Part shown: positions 1-10,233 of the stretch, piece after piece
Numbering within the stretch: the first letter of the stretch is position 1
Layout of the letters: the number at the start of each line of letters is the position of its first letter
Source of the DNA: Pseudonocardia terrae
GTDB taxonomy: Bacteria > Actinomycetota > Actinomycetes > Mycobacteriales > Pseudonocardiaceae
DNA length: 46,041 nucleotides
Assembly (NCBI RefSeq): GCF_021343995.1
Contig: NZ_JAJTTE010000053.1
Location: 1-46,041, forward strand
Direction: 5' to 3'
Notes under the pieces: generated by a model
What the model saw: only the letters and a program-made list of their open reading frames with translations
What the model was told of the DNA's origin: nothing
The model's database searches: none
Translations under genes and position numbers: made by a program

Positions 1-337
1 ATCCGGCCGCCCGCTCCAGCGCGAGCGCCGCGGCCAGGTCCGCCTCCCGGTAGGCCGCGCCCGTCTCCCGGGCCGCCGCCGCGGCCGCGGCCAGGCCCCG
101 CCGCGCCGCCTCCAGCGCGGCCACCCCGGCGCCCGCCGCCTCGCTCGCCGCACCGGCGAACAGCCGCCCGACCAGCCCGAACGCGTCGGCGGACAGGACG
201 GCCGGACCGGGCGCCCCGGCGGCGAGCCGCCGCTCGGCCTCCTCGAGCGCGGCGGCGTGCGCCTCCAGCTCCGCCGGGTCGACCACGAACCCGCCGGCCA
301 CCCCGCCTGCGCCGCCCAGAGCGCCCACGCCGCTCAC
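1..337 (-). CDS. EspC-like type VII secretion-associated protein (partial, C-terminus outside window)
   Basis: An open minus-strand frame runs from a GTG at 337 off the left edge of the window. The GTG overlaps the TGA of the upstream YbaB-like gene (GTGA), so translation is probably coupled. The 112 visible residues read as an Ala-rich helical protein with VDPAELEAHAAALEEAE near residue 18. That pattern is typical of the EspC/ESX-associated family, whose members are small helical proteins found beside or secreted by type VII systems. No secretion ATPase is visible here, so a role in secretion is inference from family resemblance. The frame has no stop within the window. It is too short for a confident family call. 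Confidence 0.6.
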   Translation of the reverse strand, partial: MSGVGALGGAGGVAGGFVVDPAELEAHAAALEEAERRLAAGAPGPAVLSADAFGLVGRLFAGAASEAAGAGVAALEAARRGLAAAAAAARETGAAYREADLAAALALERAAG

Positions 338-690
338 CGCTGCTCCAGCAACGGGCCGAGGGCCGCCGTCGCCCGGCGGGAGACCTCCGCGGCGGCGCTC
401 GCCGTCGTCGTCACGACGAGCTCGGCCAGGGCGCCGCGGCCCAGGCCGTCCGCGGCGGGGCCGAAGGCCAGCCCGGTCAGCGCGCCGGTGCTGTCCACGG
501 TGGCCCGGACGGCGCCGTCGGGGCTCGCGGCGGTGGCCGTCAGCGCCGCGATCTCGGCCTGCGCCCGCTCGGCGCGCTCCCGCAGCTCCTCGATCCGGCG
601 CCGGTAGTCGGCGAGCCAGGCCTGCCCGTCACCGAGAACACTGCTGCCCAGAACCCTGCCGCGGGGAACACTGCTGCCGAGAACACTCAT
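334..690 (-). CDS. YbaB/EbfC-family nucleoid-associated-like protein
   Basis: This 118-residue protein has a predicted N-terminal helix rich in Arg and Glu (RRRIEELRERAERAQAEIAAL), then a short beta segment (GAVRATVDSTGALTGLAFG), then a second helix. That is the alpha-beta-alpha layout of YbaB/EbfC proteins, which are small dimeric DNA-binding proteins. In actinobacteria, YbaB-like proteins are often paired with EspC- or WXG-like genes, as here. The ATG at 690 sits directly against a 13-bp hairpin with no ribosome binding site, and a TACGGT box lies 8 nt upstream, so leaderless translation is likely. The first 20 residues contain a short repeat (VLGSSV twice). Confidence 0.65.
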   Translation of the reverse strand: MSVLGSSVPRGRVLGSSVLGDGQAWLADYRRRIEELRERAERAQAEIAALTATAASPDGAVRATVDSTGALTGLAFGPAADGLGRGALAELVVTTTASAAAEVSRRATAALGPLLEQR

Positions 691-723
691 GGGCGCGGAC
701 CGTAGGGATCACGGTCCGCGCCC
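691..723. terminator. 13-bp perfect inverted repeat between clpB and the YbaB-like gene
   Basis: The arms GGGCGCGGACCGT (691-703) and its exact complement (711-723) flank a 7-nt loop. The repeat lies downstream of clpB and directly abuts the ATG at 690. It probably ends clpB transcription, but there is no T-run. It also contains the presumed -10 box of the next gene. Confidence 0.5.
699..704 (-). promoter_or_regulatory. Candidate -10 box for leaderless YbaB-like gene
   Basis: TACGGT on the minus strand is followed by 8 nt and then the ATG at 690. The same TANNNT-N7/8-start arrangement occurs at five other genes in this window. Confidence 0.4.
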
Positions 724-734
724 ACGGCGCTTCG

Positions 735-755
735 GACGATCACTTCACGATCGTC
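735..755 (-). terminator. Small hairpin downstream of clpB
   Basis: The 7-bp arms GACGATC and GATCGTC enclose a 7-nt loop, starting 14 nt after the clpB stop. Together with the hairpin at 691-723 it forms a double stem-loop behind clpB. Confidence 0.4.
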
Positions 756-768
756 AACGGGGTGTCCG

Positions 769-3381
<2,613 letters not shown>

Positions 3382-3438
3382 CCCCGTGTCTCCTCGGATC
3401 GTGCGGCCTCCGGGCACGTGGTGTGCCCTCTCGTACTC

Positions 3439-3474
3439 CTCAACGGCAGGAAAGTTGAGTCTGTTCCACTCAAT
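3439..3474 (-). promoter_or_regulatory. HAIR-type HspR operator in front of clpB
   Basis: TTGAGT (3455-3460), 7 nt, then ACTCAA (3468-3473) matches the HAIR consensus CTTGAGT-N7-ACTCAAG in its core. An overlapping second dyad, CTCAAC-N9-GTTGAG (3439-3459), shares one half site. HspR, encoded at 4082-4558, is the expected repressor. Confidence 0.8.
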
Positions 3475-3553
3475 GTGGAGAAAGTCTACGCGTCGCGCCC
3501 CCGGGGTGCTCGGCGGCCGGGCCGTGGCGGCGGCGCGCCCATGATCGGCGCGC

Positions 3554-3559
3554 TAGCGT
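3554..3559 (+). promoter_or_regulatory. Candidate -10 box for leaderless DUF1269-like gene
   Basis: TAGCGT is followed by 7 nt and the ATG at 3567. No Shine-Dalgarno sequence precedes the ATG. Confidence 0.5.
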
Positions 3560-3566
3560 GCACCAC

Positions 3567-4043
3567 ATGGCAGAGAACGTCGTGGTGGTGACCGGTGCCG
3601 AGCCCCGGGAGGTGCTCGACGTCCTCGGTGGGCTCCACGACGCGGGCTCGCTGGAGCTGCGGGCCGCGGCGATCGTGCACCGCGACGCCGACGGGCACCT
3701 CGAGCTCGACCACGAGGCCGGCGACGCCCTGGGCTTCGCCGAGCGGCACCCGCGCCTGGGCGCGCTGGTGACGCTGCTGCTCGGGCCGATCGACACCCTG
3801 CTGTTCGGCAACCAGCTCGTCTCCCTGTACGGCGCCACCGAGCAGAGCCCGGAGGAGCTCGCGATCGGGCACCTCGCGCGGACGGTGCCCGCGGGCGGCA
3901 CCGCCGTGATCGCCGACGTCGACGAGCCGGATCACGGCGTGCTCGACGCGAAGCTGCCGGGCGCGACCGTGGCCCGACGCCCCTACGCCGACGTCGAGCG
4001 GGAGGTCGAGGCGGCCCGCGAGGGTGCCCCCGAGAACGGCTGA
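3567..4043 (+). CDS. DUF1269-like protein
   Basis: This 158-residue protein is divergent from clpB and convergent with hspR. An N-terminal beta-alpha-beta segment (VVVVTGAEPREVLDVLGGL) leads to an AAAIVHRDADGHLEL strand pair and a central moderately hydrophobic stretch (LGALVTLLLGPIDTLLFG). The C-terminal half is acidic. The layout resembles DUF1269 proteins, whose function is not established. A GTG lies three codons upstream, but the ATG at 3567 is preferred because a TAGCGT box sits 7 nt before it, as for a leaderless transcript. Its place between two heat-shock loci suggests, but does not show, a stress role. Confidence 0.65.
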   Translation: MAENVVVVTGAEPREVLDVLGGLHDAGSLELRAAAIVHRDADGHLELDHEAGDALGFAERHPRLGALVTLLLGPIDTLLFGNQLVSLYGATEQSPEELAIGHLARTVPAGGTAVIADVDEPDHGVLDAKLPGATVARRPYADVEREVEAAREGAPENG

Positions 4044-4081
4044 ACCCCGCACCACCCGGTACGGGGTCCGGCACACGGTTC

Positions 4082-4558
4082 TCAGCCCTGCGGGTCGGAA
4101 CGGCGACGCGGGGCCCGTGGCTGCCACACCACGACCTGCGCGCCCCGTTCGGTCGGGACCAGGTCACGGCGGTAGCTCTGGTGCACCATCGCCGCCGCCT
4201 GCTCGGCCGCCGCGTGCGCGGCCGCGAGCTCCTCGGTCAGCTCCTCGACCCGGCCGCGCAGCTGGTCGACCAGCTGCTCCAGCTCGATGATCCGCTTGAC
4301 GCCGGCGAGGTTCACGCCCTCCTCCTGGGAGAGCCGCTGCACCTCGCGGAGCAGCGCGATGTCGCGGGCCGAGTAGCGCCGCCCGCCGCCGGGGGACCGG
4401 CCGGGGCTCACCAGCCCCAGCCGGTCGTAGCTGCGCAGGGTCTGCGCGTGCAGGCCCGACAGCTCGGCGGCGATGGAGATGACGAAGACCGGGGTGTCCT
4501 GCCCCGCGCCGGGCGGGAGGGCACCTTCGGGGCCGCGGCCCGCCTCACGGTCCGCCAT
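4082..4558 (-). CDS. hspR: HspR, MerR-type heat-shock repressor
   Basis: This 158-residue MerR-family regulator represses dnaK and clpB operons in actinobacteria by binding HAIR repeats, with DnaK acting as co-repressor in characterised systems. The winged-helix DNA-binding part is at about residues 24-95 (VFVISIAAELSGLHAQTLRSYD, with the RRYSARDIALL wing). A heptad-rich helix follows (LEQLVDQLRGRVEELTEELA) for dimerisation. It is the last gene of dnaK-grpE-dnaJ-hspR and starts 16 nt after the dnaJ stop. Matching operators are visible before dnaK and clpB, giving autoregulation of its own operon. Confidence 0.95.
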   Translation of the reverse strand: MADREAGRGPEGALPPGAGQDTPVFVISIAAELSGLHAQTLRSYDRLGLVSPGRSPGGGRRYSARDIALLREVQRLSQEEGVNLAGVKRIIELEQLVDQLRGRVEELTEELAAAHAAAEQAAAMVHQSYRRDLVPTERGAQVVVWQPRAPRRRSDPQG

Positions 4559-4574
4559 GTCCCCTCACCTCATC

Positions 4575-5783
4575 TCACCGGTCGCCCGCGAGCAGGTCCG
4601 CCCGCGGGTCGAACGCCTTCGTCGCGTCCGCGTACCCCTGCAGCGCCGTCGCCGCGGCCTCGTCGAGCCGCTGCGGGACCGCGACCTCGACGGTGACGAG
4701 GAGGTCGCCGGCGCCCTTCTTCGCCTGTACGCCGCGCCCGCGGACCCGGAAGGTCCGGCCGCTCTGGGTCCCCGCGGGGATCTTGAGCGACACCGTGGAG
4801 TCGAGCGTCGGCACGGTCAGCGTCGCACCCTGGACGAGCTCGGGGAAGGTCACCGGCACCTTCAGGGTGAGGTCGTTCGGGTTCTTCGGCGAGCGCCCGA
4901 AGACCCGGTGCGGCGTGACGCTCATCCGCACGTAGAGGTCGCCGGGCGGACCGCCGTAGCGACCCGGCTCGCCCTTGCCGGCCAGCCGGATGCGCTGCCC
5001 GTCGTCGACCCCCGCCGGCACGCGGACGGTCAGCGTGCGCACCTTGGTGCTCACGCCGTCGCCCCCGCACTCCGGGCAGGGCTCGTCGACGACCCGGCCG
5101 GTGCCGCGGCAGTCCCGGCACGGCTCGGAGAAGGCGAACGCCCCCTGGCTGCGGCTGACCACGCCCGCCCCGCCACAGATCGGGCAGGTGTGGGAGCCGG
5201 TGCCGGGCTTCGCGCCGGAGCCGTGGCAGGTGTCGCAGGTCCCGGGCGAGGAGATGTTCAGCGTCATCGTGGTGCCGCGCACCGCGTCCTCGAACGGGAT
5301 CGTCAGCCTGCTCTCGACGTCCGCACCCTGCTGCGGACGCTGCCCGCCGGAGAAGCCCCCGGTCGTGGCGCCGCCGCCGCGGCCGCCGAACAGGTTGCCG
5401 AAGAGGTCGCCGAGACCACCGGCGCCCCCCGAGCCGGTCCCTTGGCCGAACAGGTCGCCCAGGTCGAAGCCCTGGGTGCCGCCCTGGCCGGAGAACCCGC
5501 CCGGGAAGCCCTGGCCACCCGGGAAGCCACCGGAGAACCCGCCGCCGGCGAACAGCTTGCGGGTCTCGTCGTACTCCGTGCGCTTCTCCGGGTCGGAGAG
5601 CACGCCGTAGGCCTCGGAGACGGCCTTGAACCGGGTCTCGGCCGCGGCGTCGCCCGGGTTGGCGTCCGGGTGCAGCTCGCGGGCGAGCTTGCGGTACGCC
5701 TTCTTGATCTCCGAGTCCGACGCCGAGGACGAGACGCCCAGCTCACGGTAGAAATCCTTCTCGATCCAGTCGCGCTGGGTCAT
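4575..5783 (-). CDS. dnaJ: Class A J-domain co-chaperone DnaJ
   Basis: This 402-residue protein stimulates the DnaK ATPase and delivers substrates. The J domain carries the HPD motif at residues 38-40. A Gly/Phe-rich linker follows (about 80-145). Four CxxCxGxG zinc-binding repeats come next (CDTCHGSG, CPICGGAG, CRDCRGTG, CPECGGDG), and then the C-terminal beta-sandwich substrate domains. The ATG has a strong GGAAGGAGG site. It lies 49 nt after grpE and is co-transcribed with it. The WIEKDFYRELGV start is typical of the actinobacterial DnaJ1 encoded with dnaK. Confidence 0.97.
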   Translation of the reverse strand: MTQRDWIEKDFYRELGVSSSASDSEIKKAYRKLARELHPDANPGDAAAETRFKAVSEAYGVLSDPEKRTEYDETRKLFAGGGFSGGFPGGQGFPGGFSGQGGTQGFDLGDLFGQGTGSGGAGGLGDLFGNLFGGRGGGATTGGFSGGQRPQQGADVESRLTIPFEDAVRGTTMTLNISSPGTCDTCHGSGAKPGTGSHTCPICGGAGVVSRSQGAFAFSEPCRDCRGTGRVVDEPCPECGGDGVSTKVRTLTVRVPAGVDDGQRIRLAGKGEPGRYGGPPGDLYVRMSVTPHRVFGRSPKNPNDLTLKVPVTFPELVQGATLTVPTLDSTVSLKIPAGTQSGRTFRVRGRGVQAKKGAGDLLVTVEVAVPQRLDEAAATALQGYADATKAFDPRADLLAGDR

Positions 5784-5832
5784 CCCGCCTCCTTCCGGTG
5801 TGTCTGTCTGAGGTGATGTCCGGACGCCCGGC

Positions 5833-6573
5833 TCAGGCCGGGTTCGTCGGCTCGTCCGGCGACGGCGCCGGGCCCGGCTCGCCCGCGGGCGCGTCGGGCA
5901 CCTCGGCCGCGGCCGGCACCTCGGACTCGGGCCGGTCGGCGACGGTGACCATCGCGGGCCGCAGCACGCGGTCCGCCATGCGGTAGCCGCGCCGCAGCAC
6001 CGTGGTCAGCACGGTGACCGTGGGGCCGGGGGCGTCGGCCGGCTCGTGCTGGACGGCCTCGTGCAGCGCCGGGTCGAACAGCTCGCCGTCCGCGCCGAAG
6101 GCCTCGAGCCCGAGGCGGGTCGCCACGCCGACGACCTTGTCCGCCACCGCCTTGAACGGGCCGTTCAGGTCGCCGTGCTCCTCGGCGCGGTCGAGGTCGT
6201 CGAGCACGGTGAGCAGGTCGGACACGAACGACACGCGCGCGGCGACGACCACGCCCTCCCGGTCCCGGTCCACCCGGCGCCGGTAGTTGGCGTACTCGGC
6301 CGTGACGCGCTGCAGGTCCGCCGTGCGCTCCTCGAGCTGCTTCTCCAGGTCGGCGATCCGGGGGTCGTCGAACTCGATCCCGGACTCGGGCGCGGGCTCA
6401 CCGCCGGGGGCGGCCCCGGCCGGGGCGCCGGCGGCCTGCTGGCCACCGACGTCGGCCGAGGACCGGACCTCGCCCGTCAGGGGGTCGATCCGGCGCCGGT
6501 CGCGCACGACGACCGGCTCCTCCTGCTCCCCCTCCGGGCCCGGCCTGCGGTCGGATCCGTACGGGGTGCTCAC
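5833..6573 (-). CDS. grpE: Nucleotide exchange factor GrpE
   Basis: This 246-residue protein releases ADP from DnaK. An extended, charged and probably disordered N-terminus (about 75 residues) precedes the long dimer-forming helix (RIADLEKQLEERTADLQRVTA) and the conserved NYRRRVDRDRE segment. The beta-wing ends with VLRRGYRMADRVLRPAMVTV, a GrpE signature. It starts with GTG overlapping the dnaK TGA by four bases, so expression is translationally coupled to dnaK. The C-terminal tail is acidic and Pro-rich, as in other actinobacteria. Confidence 0.96.
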   Translation of the reverse strand: MSTPYGSDRRPGPEGEQEEPVVVRDRRRIDPLTGEVRSSADVGGQQAAGAPAGAAPGGEPAPESGIEFDDPRIADLEKQLEERTADLQRVTAEYANYRRRVDRDREGVVVAARVSFVSDLLTVLDDLDRAEEHGDLNGPFKAVADKVVGVATRLGLEAFGADGELFDPALHEAVQHEPADAPGPTVTVLTTVLRRGYRMADRVLRPAMVTVADRPESEVPAAAEVPDAPAGEPGPAPSPDEPTNPA

Positions 6574-8441
6574 TTGTCCTTCTTCTCCTCGTCGTCGACG
6601 ATCTCGGCGTCCACCACGTCGTCGGCACCGGCCTGCTCACCGGTGGCACCGGCGCCGGGGTTCTCCCCGGCCGCGCCGCCCGGGGCGCCCTCGGCACCCG
6701 GCTGCTGGTAGAGCGCCTGGCCGAGCTTCTGCGACTCGGTGGCGAGCTTCTCCATCGAGGACTTGATCGCGTCGGTGTCGGTGCCCTTCAGTGCCTCCTG
6801 CACCTCGCCGAGGGCGGAGTTCACCGAGTCCTTGACGTCGGCCGGGACCTTGTCCTCGTTGTCCTTGACGAACTTCTCCGTCTGGTAGACGAGGGTCTCG
6901 GCCTGGTTGCGGACCTCGGCCTCCTCACGCCGCTTCTTGTCCTCCTCGGCGTGCTGCTCGGCCTCGCGCATCATCCGGTCGATCTCGTCCTTGCCCAGGG
7001 CGGACCCGCCGGTGATCGTCATGTCCTGGCTCTTGCCGGTGCCCTTGTCGACCGCGGAGACCTTCACAATGCCGTTGGCGTCGATGTCGAAGGAGACCTC
7101 GATCTGCGGCACGCCGCGCGGGGCCGGCGGCAGCCCGGTCAGCTCGAACATGCCGAGCTTCTTGTTGTAGGCCGCGATCTCGCGCTCGCCCTGGTAGACC
7201 TGGATCTGCACCGACGGCTGGTTGTCGTCCGCCGTCGTGAAGATCTCGGACTTCTTGGTCGGGATCGTGGTGTTGCGCTCGATCAGCCTGGTCATCACGC
7301 CGCCCTTGGTCTCGATGCCGAGGGACAGCGGGGTGACGTCGAGCAGCAGGACGTCCTTGACCTCGCCGCGCAGGACACCCGCCTGCAGCGCGGCGCCGAC
7401 GGCGACGACCTCGTCCGGGTTGACGCCCTTGTTCGGCTCCTTGCCGCCGGTGAGCTCCTTGACGAGCTCGGTCACGGCCGGCATGCGGGTCGAGCCGCCG
7501 ACGAGGACGACGTGGTCGATGTCGCCGACCGAGATGCTCGCGTCCTTGATCACCTGGTTGAACGGCGCGCGGGTGCGGTCGAGCAGGTCCGAGGTGATGC
7601 GCTGGAACTCGGCGCGGGACAGGGTCTCGTCGAGGAACAGCGGGTTCTTGTCGCTGTCGACGGTGATGTAGGGCAGGTTGATCGTGGCGCTCGAGGAGCT
7701 CGAGAGCTCGATCTTGGCCTTCTCCGCGGCCTCGCGGAGCCGCTGCATCGCCATCTTGTCCTTGGTCAGGTCGATGCCGTGGCTGCCCTTGAACTTGTCG
7801 ACGAGCCAGGTCACGATCCGCTCGTCCCAGTCGTCACCACCGAGGTGGTTGTCGCCGTTGGTGGCCTTGACCTCCACGACGCCGTCGCCGATCTCGAGGA
7901 GCGAGACGTCGAAGGTGCCGCCGCCGAGGTCGAAGACGAGGATCGTCTGCTCGGTCTCGCCCTTGTCGAGCCCGTAGGCCAGCGCGGCCGCGGTGGGCTC
8001 GTTGACGATGCGCAGCACGTTGAGGCCCGCGATCTGGCCGGCCTCCTTGGTGGCCTGGCGCTGCGCGTCCTCGAAGTAGGCCGGGACGGTGATCACCGCG
8101 TCGGTGATGTCCTCGCCCAGGTAGGCCTCGGCGTCCCGCTTGAGCTTCTGCAGCACGCGGGCGCTGATCTCCTGCGCGGCGTAGGTCTTCCCGTCGATGT
8201 CGGGGGTCTTCCAGTCCGAGCCGATGAACCGCTTCACCGAGCGGAACGTGCGGTCCGCGTTGGTGACGGCCTGGTTCTTGGCGGACTGGCCGACGAGGAC
8301 CTCGCCGTTGCGCGCGAACGCCACGACCGAGGGCGTGGTGCGGGAGCCCTCCGAGTTGGCGATCACCGTCGGCTCCCCGCCCTCCAGGACGGAGACGACG
8401 GAGTTGGTGGTCCCGAGGTCGATACCGACCGCACGAGCCAT
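6570..8441 (-). CDS. dnaK: Molecular chaperone DnaK (Hsp70)
   Basis: This 623-residue canonical Hsp70 is the first gene of the heat-shock operon. The ATPase domain begins MARAVGIDLGTTNSVVSVLE, with the second phosphate motif DLGGGTFD and the adenosine motif VLVGGSTRMP. The EPTAAALAYG and linker DVLLLDVTPLS segments are intact. The C-terminal substrate-binding domain and lid are complete, ending in an acidic EEKKDK-type tail. An upstream start is possible, but the ATG at 8441 has a GGAGG site and the universal N-terminus. Two HAIR-like dyads and a separate short dyad lie within 160 bp upstream, which fits HspR repression. Confidence 0.98.
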   Translation of the reverse strand: MARAVGIDLGTTNSVVSVLEGGEPTVIANSEGSRTTPSVVAFARNGEVLVGQSAKNQAVTNADRTFRSVKRFIGSDWKTPDIDGKTYAAQEISARVLQKLKRDAEAYLGEDITDAVITVPAYFEDAQRQATKEAGQIAGLNVLRIVNEPTAAALAYGLDKGETEQTILVFDLGGGTFDVSLLEIGDGVVEVKATNGDNHLGGDDWDERIVTWLVDKFKGSHGIDLTKDKMAMQRLREAAEKAKIELSSSSSATINLPYITVDSDKNPLFLDETLSRAEFQRITSDLLDRTRAPFNQVIKDASISVGDIDHVVLVGGSTRMPAVTELVKELTGGKEPNKGVNPDEVVAVGAALQAGVLRGEVKDVLLLDVTPLSLGIETKGGVMTRLIERNTTIPTKKSEIFTTADDNQPSVQIQVYQGEREIAAYNKKLGMFELTGLPPAPRGVPQIEVSFDIDANGIVKVSAVDKGTGKSQDMTITGGSALGKDEIDRMMREAEQHAEEDKKRREEAEVRNQAETLVYQTEKFVKDNEDKVPADVKDSVNSALGEVQEALKGTDTDAIKSSMEKLATESQKLGQALYQQPGAEGAPGGAAGENPGAGATGEQAGADDVVDAEIVDDEEKKDK

Positions 8442-8464
8442 GGTGTGTGCCTCCGTGTCGAACT

Positions 8465-8483
8465 CGGTGTTCGTCGAACACCG
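8465..8483. promoter_or_regulatory. 19-bp dyad in the dnaK leader
   Basis: CGGTGTTCG-T-CGAACACCG is a perfect inverted repeat with a single central base, about 24 nt upstream of the dnaK ATG. As RNA it could fold as a 7-bp stem with a 5-nt loop. It does not match the HspR consensus, so it may be a second operator or a leader hairpin. Confidence 0.45.
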
Positions 8484-8526
8484 TGTGTCGTAGTGCTGTG
8501 TAGAACTGTCGGGTTCCGTACCGCCG

Positions 8527-8545
8527 TTGAGCGGATCCGGCTCAA
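8527..8545 (-). promoter_or_regulatory. HAIR-like dyad 1 upstream of dnaK
   Basis: TTGAGC-N7-GCTCAA is a perfect 6-bp dyad with the HAIR spacing. It is the copy nearer to the dnaK start. Confidence 0.7.
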
Positions 8546-8579
8546 GTTTCGCGATCGAGGCGCTCGCCGTCAACTCGGC

Positions 8580-8600
8580 CTTGAGCCCATCTCACTCAAC
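8580..8600 (-). promoter_or_regulatory. HAIR-type HspR operator 2 upstream of dnaK
   Basis: CTTGAGC-N7-ACTCAAC matches the HAIR consensus at all but the outermost positions. It lies 35 bp beyond dyad 1, centre to centre about five helical turns. Confidence 0.75.
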
Positions 8601-8761
8601 TTGCTGCTCGGTCCAACGGGCGACGTACCCGACTTGTTCCCGCCCGACTCAACTTTGCCCGAGTGGCGGGGAGCACACCGCCCGATCCACCGGGACCCGG
8701 AGCGCGCGCCTCGCGGGATATCCCGATGTCTAGCGGAGGAACGAGAGAGCGGTAGAGGCCC
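8601..8761. other. Intergenic remainder between dnaK regulatory sites and the secretion operon
   Basis: No gene is seen. A lone ACTCAA half site lies near 8667 and a 12-bp palindrome CGGGATATCCCG lies at 8714-8725. No clear terminator follows the upstream operon, which reads in the same direction as dnaK, so read-through into the dnaK control region is possible. Confidence 0.4.
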
Positions 8762-9196
8762 TTACAACGCCGGGGCGGGCCGCGGCGGCGGGACCTCGTC
8801 CCCCGGCCGCGGGAGGGTCTCCTCGACCGGCGCCAGGGCCCGGTGGTGCGCCGGGTCCGCGACGACCTCGCCGGTGGCGTCCCGGTACTCGAGCCCGCCC
8901 TCGGGGTCCAGGTCGGCGACGTACCCGGCGGCGGCCAGCTGCTCCTCGTCGAGGTCGCGCAGCAGCTCCCAGCGGCTCGGCACCACACGGTAGTCCGGCC
9001 AGTCCAGGTGGCCGTAGGCGTCGTGCAGGTCGGCGAGCAGCCCCGCGAACACCTGCTGCCAGCGCAGCGGCATCGCCTCGGCTATCCCGCGCGGCACCAC
9101 CAGGTAGTCCGGGCCCGCACCCGGGGCCGGGCGGTCCAGGTAGTCGGCCAGCGGCGTGGTCGAGCGGGGCGGACGGGCGGCGTCCGGGCGGGCCAT
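8762..9196 (-). CDS. Small conserved-looking protein of unknown function, last gene of the T4SS-like operon
   Basis: This 144-residue soluble protein has no recognised domain. It is rich in Asp, Pro, Trp and Tyr, with a WDL-like core (PLRWQQVFAGLLADLHDAYG, then LDWPDYRVVPSRWELL). It has no signal peptide or membrane segment. It starts 22 nt after the NlpC/P60 gene, with a GGGAG site, so it belongs to the same operon. A cytoplasmic partner, adaptor or substrate of the secretion apparatus is possible, but nothing in the sequence proves it. Confidence 0.6.
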   Translation of the reverse strand: MARPDAARPPRSTTPLADYLDRPAPGAGPDYLVVPRGIAEAMPLRWQQVFAGLLADLHDAYGHLDWPDYRVVPSRWELLRDLDEEQLAAAGYVADLDPEGGLEYRDATGEVVADPAHHRALAPVEETLPRPGDEVPPPRPAPAL

Positions 9197-9218
9197 CGTG
9201 CGTGCTCCCGGGGAGGGT

Positions 9219-10229
9219 TCAGGCGGTGTTGGAGGGGGTGCCCGGGCGGGTCGCGAGGGGCACGAGCTCCTTGTAGTCCCAGTTTACGGGCTGCACCCGG
9301 ACGTTCTGCCCGCTGTAGGGCGCCTCCACCATCTGGTCGTTGCCCAGGTAGAGGAACACGTGGTGGATCGTCGACGGGTCGGTGCGGTCGTAGGCGTAGA
9401 ACATCAGGTCGCCGGGCTGGGCCTGCCGGACCGGGAGGTGCCCGCCGGCGTTGTACTGGTCCCGGGAGACCCGGGGAAGCGTGATCCCGGCCTTCTCGAA
9501 CGCCCGCAGCATCAGCCCGGAACAGTCGTAGGTGTCCGGGCCGGTCGCGCCCCAGACGTACGGCTTGCCGACCTCGCCGAGGGCGAACTCGATGGCCGTG
9601 CGCACCGCGCCGGCGGGCAGCTCCGCGGAGCCGCTGCCGCAGCCCGTGGGGTCGGTGACGTCGCCGAGCTGCTCGACGAGGTCCGCGGCGAGCCCCTCCC
9701 ACTTCGCGTAGGCGCTGGGGAAGGCGGATCGCTGCACGGTCTGCGCGGCCACCGTGACCGGCTGGTCCTCCCAGTCCGGCACCTGCAGCAGCCGGTCGTA
9801 GAAGGTCCGCGCGCTGTAGGCCGGGTCGGTGACCTGCGCCGGCGAGCCCCAGCCCTGCGAGGGCCGCTGCTGGAACAGCCCCAGCGAGTCCCGGTCGCCG
9901 TAGTCGATGTTGCGCAGGGTCGACTCCTGCATCGCCGTGGCCAGGGCCACCAGCCACGCGCGCGGCGGCGCGTTCAGCTCCTTGCCGACGCCGATGATCG
10001 TCGCCGCGTTCTGCCGCTGCTCGTCCGTGAGCGTGTCGATCGTCGCGCCGGCCGCACCCCCGCGCCCGACGGTCCCGATCGGCCCGATGCCGGCGTCGCA
10101 CCCGGTGCCGGTCCGCTGCTGGGCGGCGTTGGGCGCGAAGGCGAGGAAGCCGAGCGTCAGGAACACCACGAGCGCGACGCCGATCGCCACGAAGGGCAGC
10201 AGCAGCCGCAGCGGCCGGAGCAGGCGCAC
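9219..10229 (-). CDS. Bitopic muralytic enzyme: lysozyme-like domain plus NlpC/P60 endopeptidase (VirB1-like role)
   Basis: This 336-residue cell-wall enzyme has an N-terminal membrane anchor or signal (about 9-32). A lysozyme/transglycosylase-like domain covers about 65-190, with a candidate catalytic Glu at 102 (AMQESTLRN) and the LGLFQQRPSQGWG motif. A C-terminal C40 endopeptidase (about 205-330) has Cys236 in YDCSGL and His289/290 in IHHVFLYLG. Proteins with both activities serve in Gram-positive conjugation systems to open peptidoglycan locally, as VirB1 does in Gram-negatives. The GTG start is 4 nt after the preceding gene. Both catalytic motifs are intact. Confidence 0.85.
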   Translation of the reverse strand: MRLLRPLRLLLPFVAIGVALVVFLTLGFLAFAPNAAQQRTGTGCDAGIGPIGTVGRGGAAGATIDTLTDEQRQNAATIIGVGKELNAPPRAWLVALATAMQESTLRNIDYGDRDSLGLFQQRPSQGWGSPAQVTDPAYSARTFYDRLLQVPDWEDQPVTVAAQTVQRSAFPSAYAKWEGLAADLVEQLGDVTDPTGCGSGSAELPAGAVRTAIEFALGEVGKPYVWGATGPDTYDCSGLMLRAFEKAGITLPRVSRDQYNAGGHLPVRQAQPGDLMFYAYDRTDPSTIHHVFLYLGNDQMVEAPYSGQNVRVQPVNWDYKELVPLATRPGTPSNTA

Positions 10230-10233
10230 GGGG

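Noticed and set aside
4044..4081. Weak stem between the DUF1269-like gene and hspR
   Set aside because: The ACCCCG/CGGGGT arms are short with a long loop, so it was not called a terminator.
8531..8573. Longer dnaK from an upstream in-frame ATG
   Set aside because: The added residues are not Hsp70-like, overlap the HspR dyads, and the ATG at 8441 has a good ribosome binding site and the universal N-terminus.
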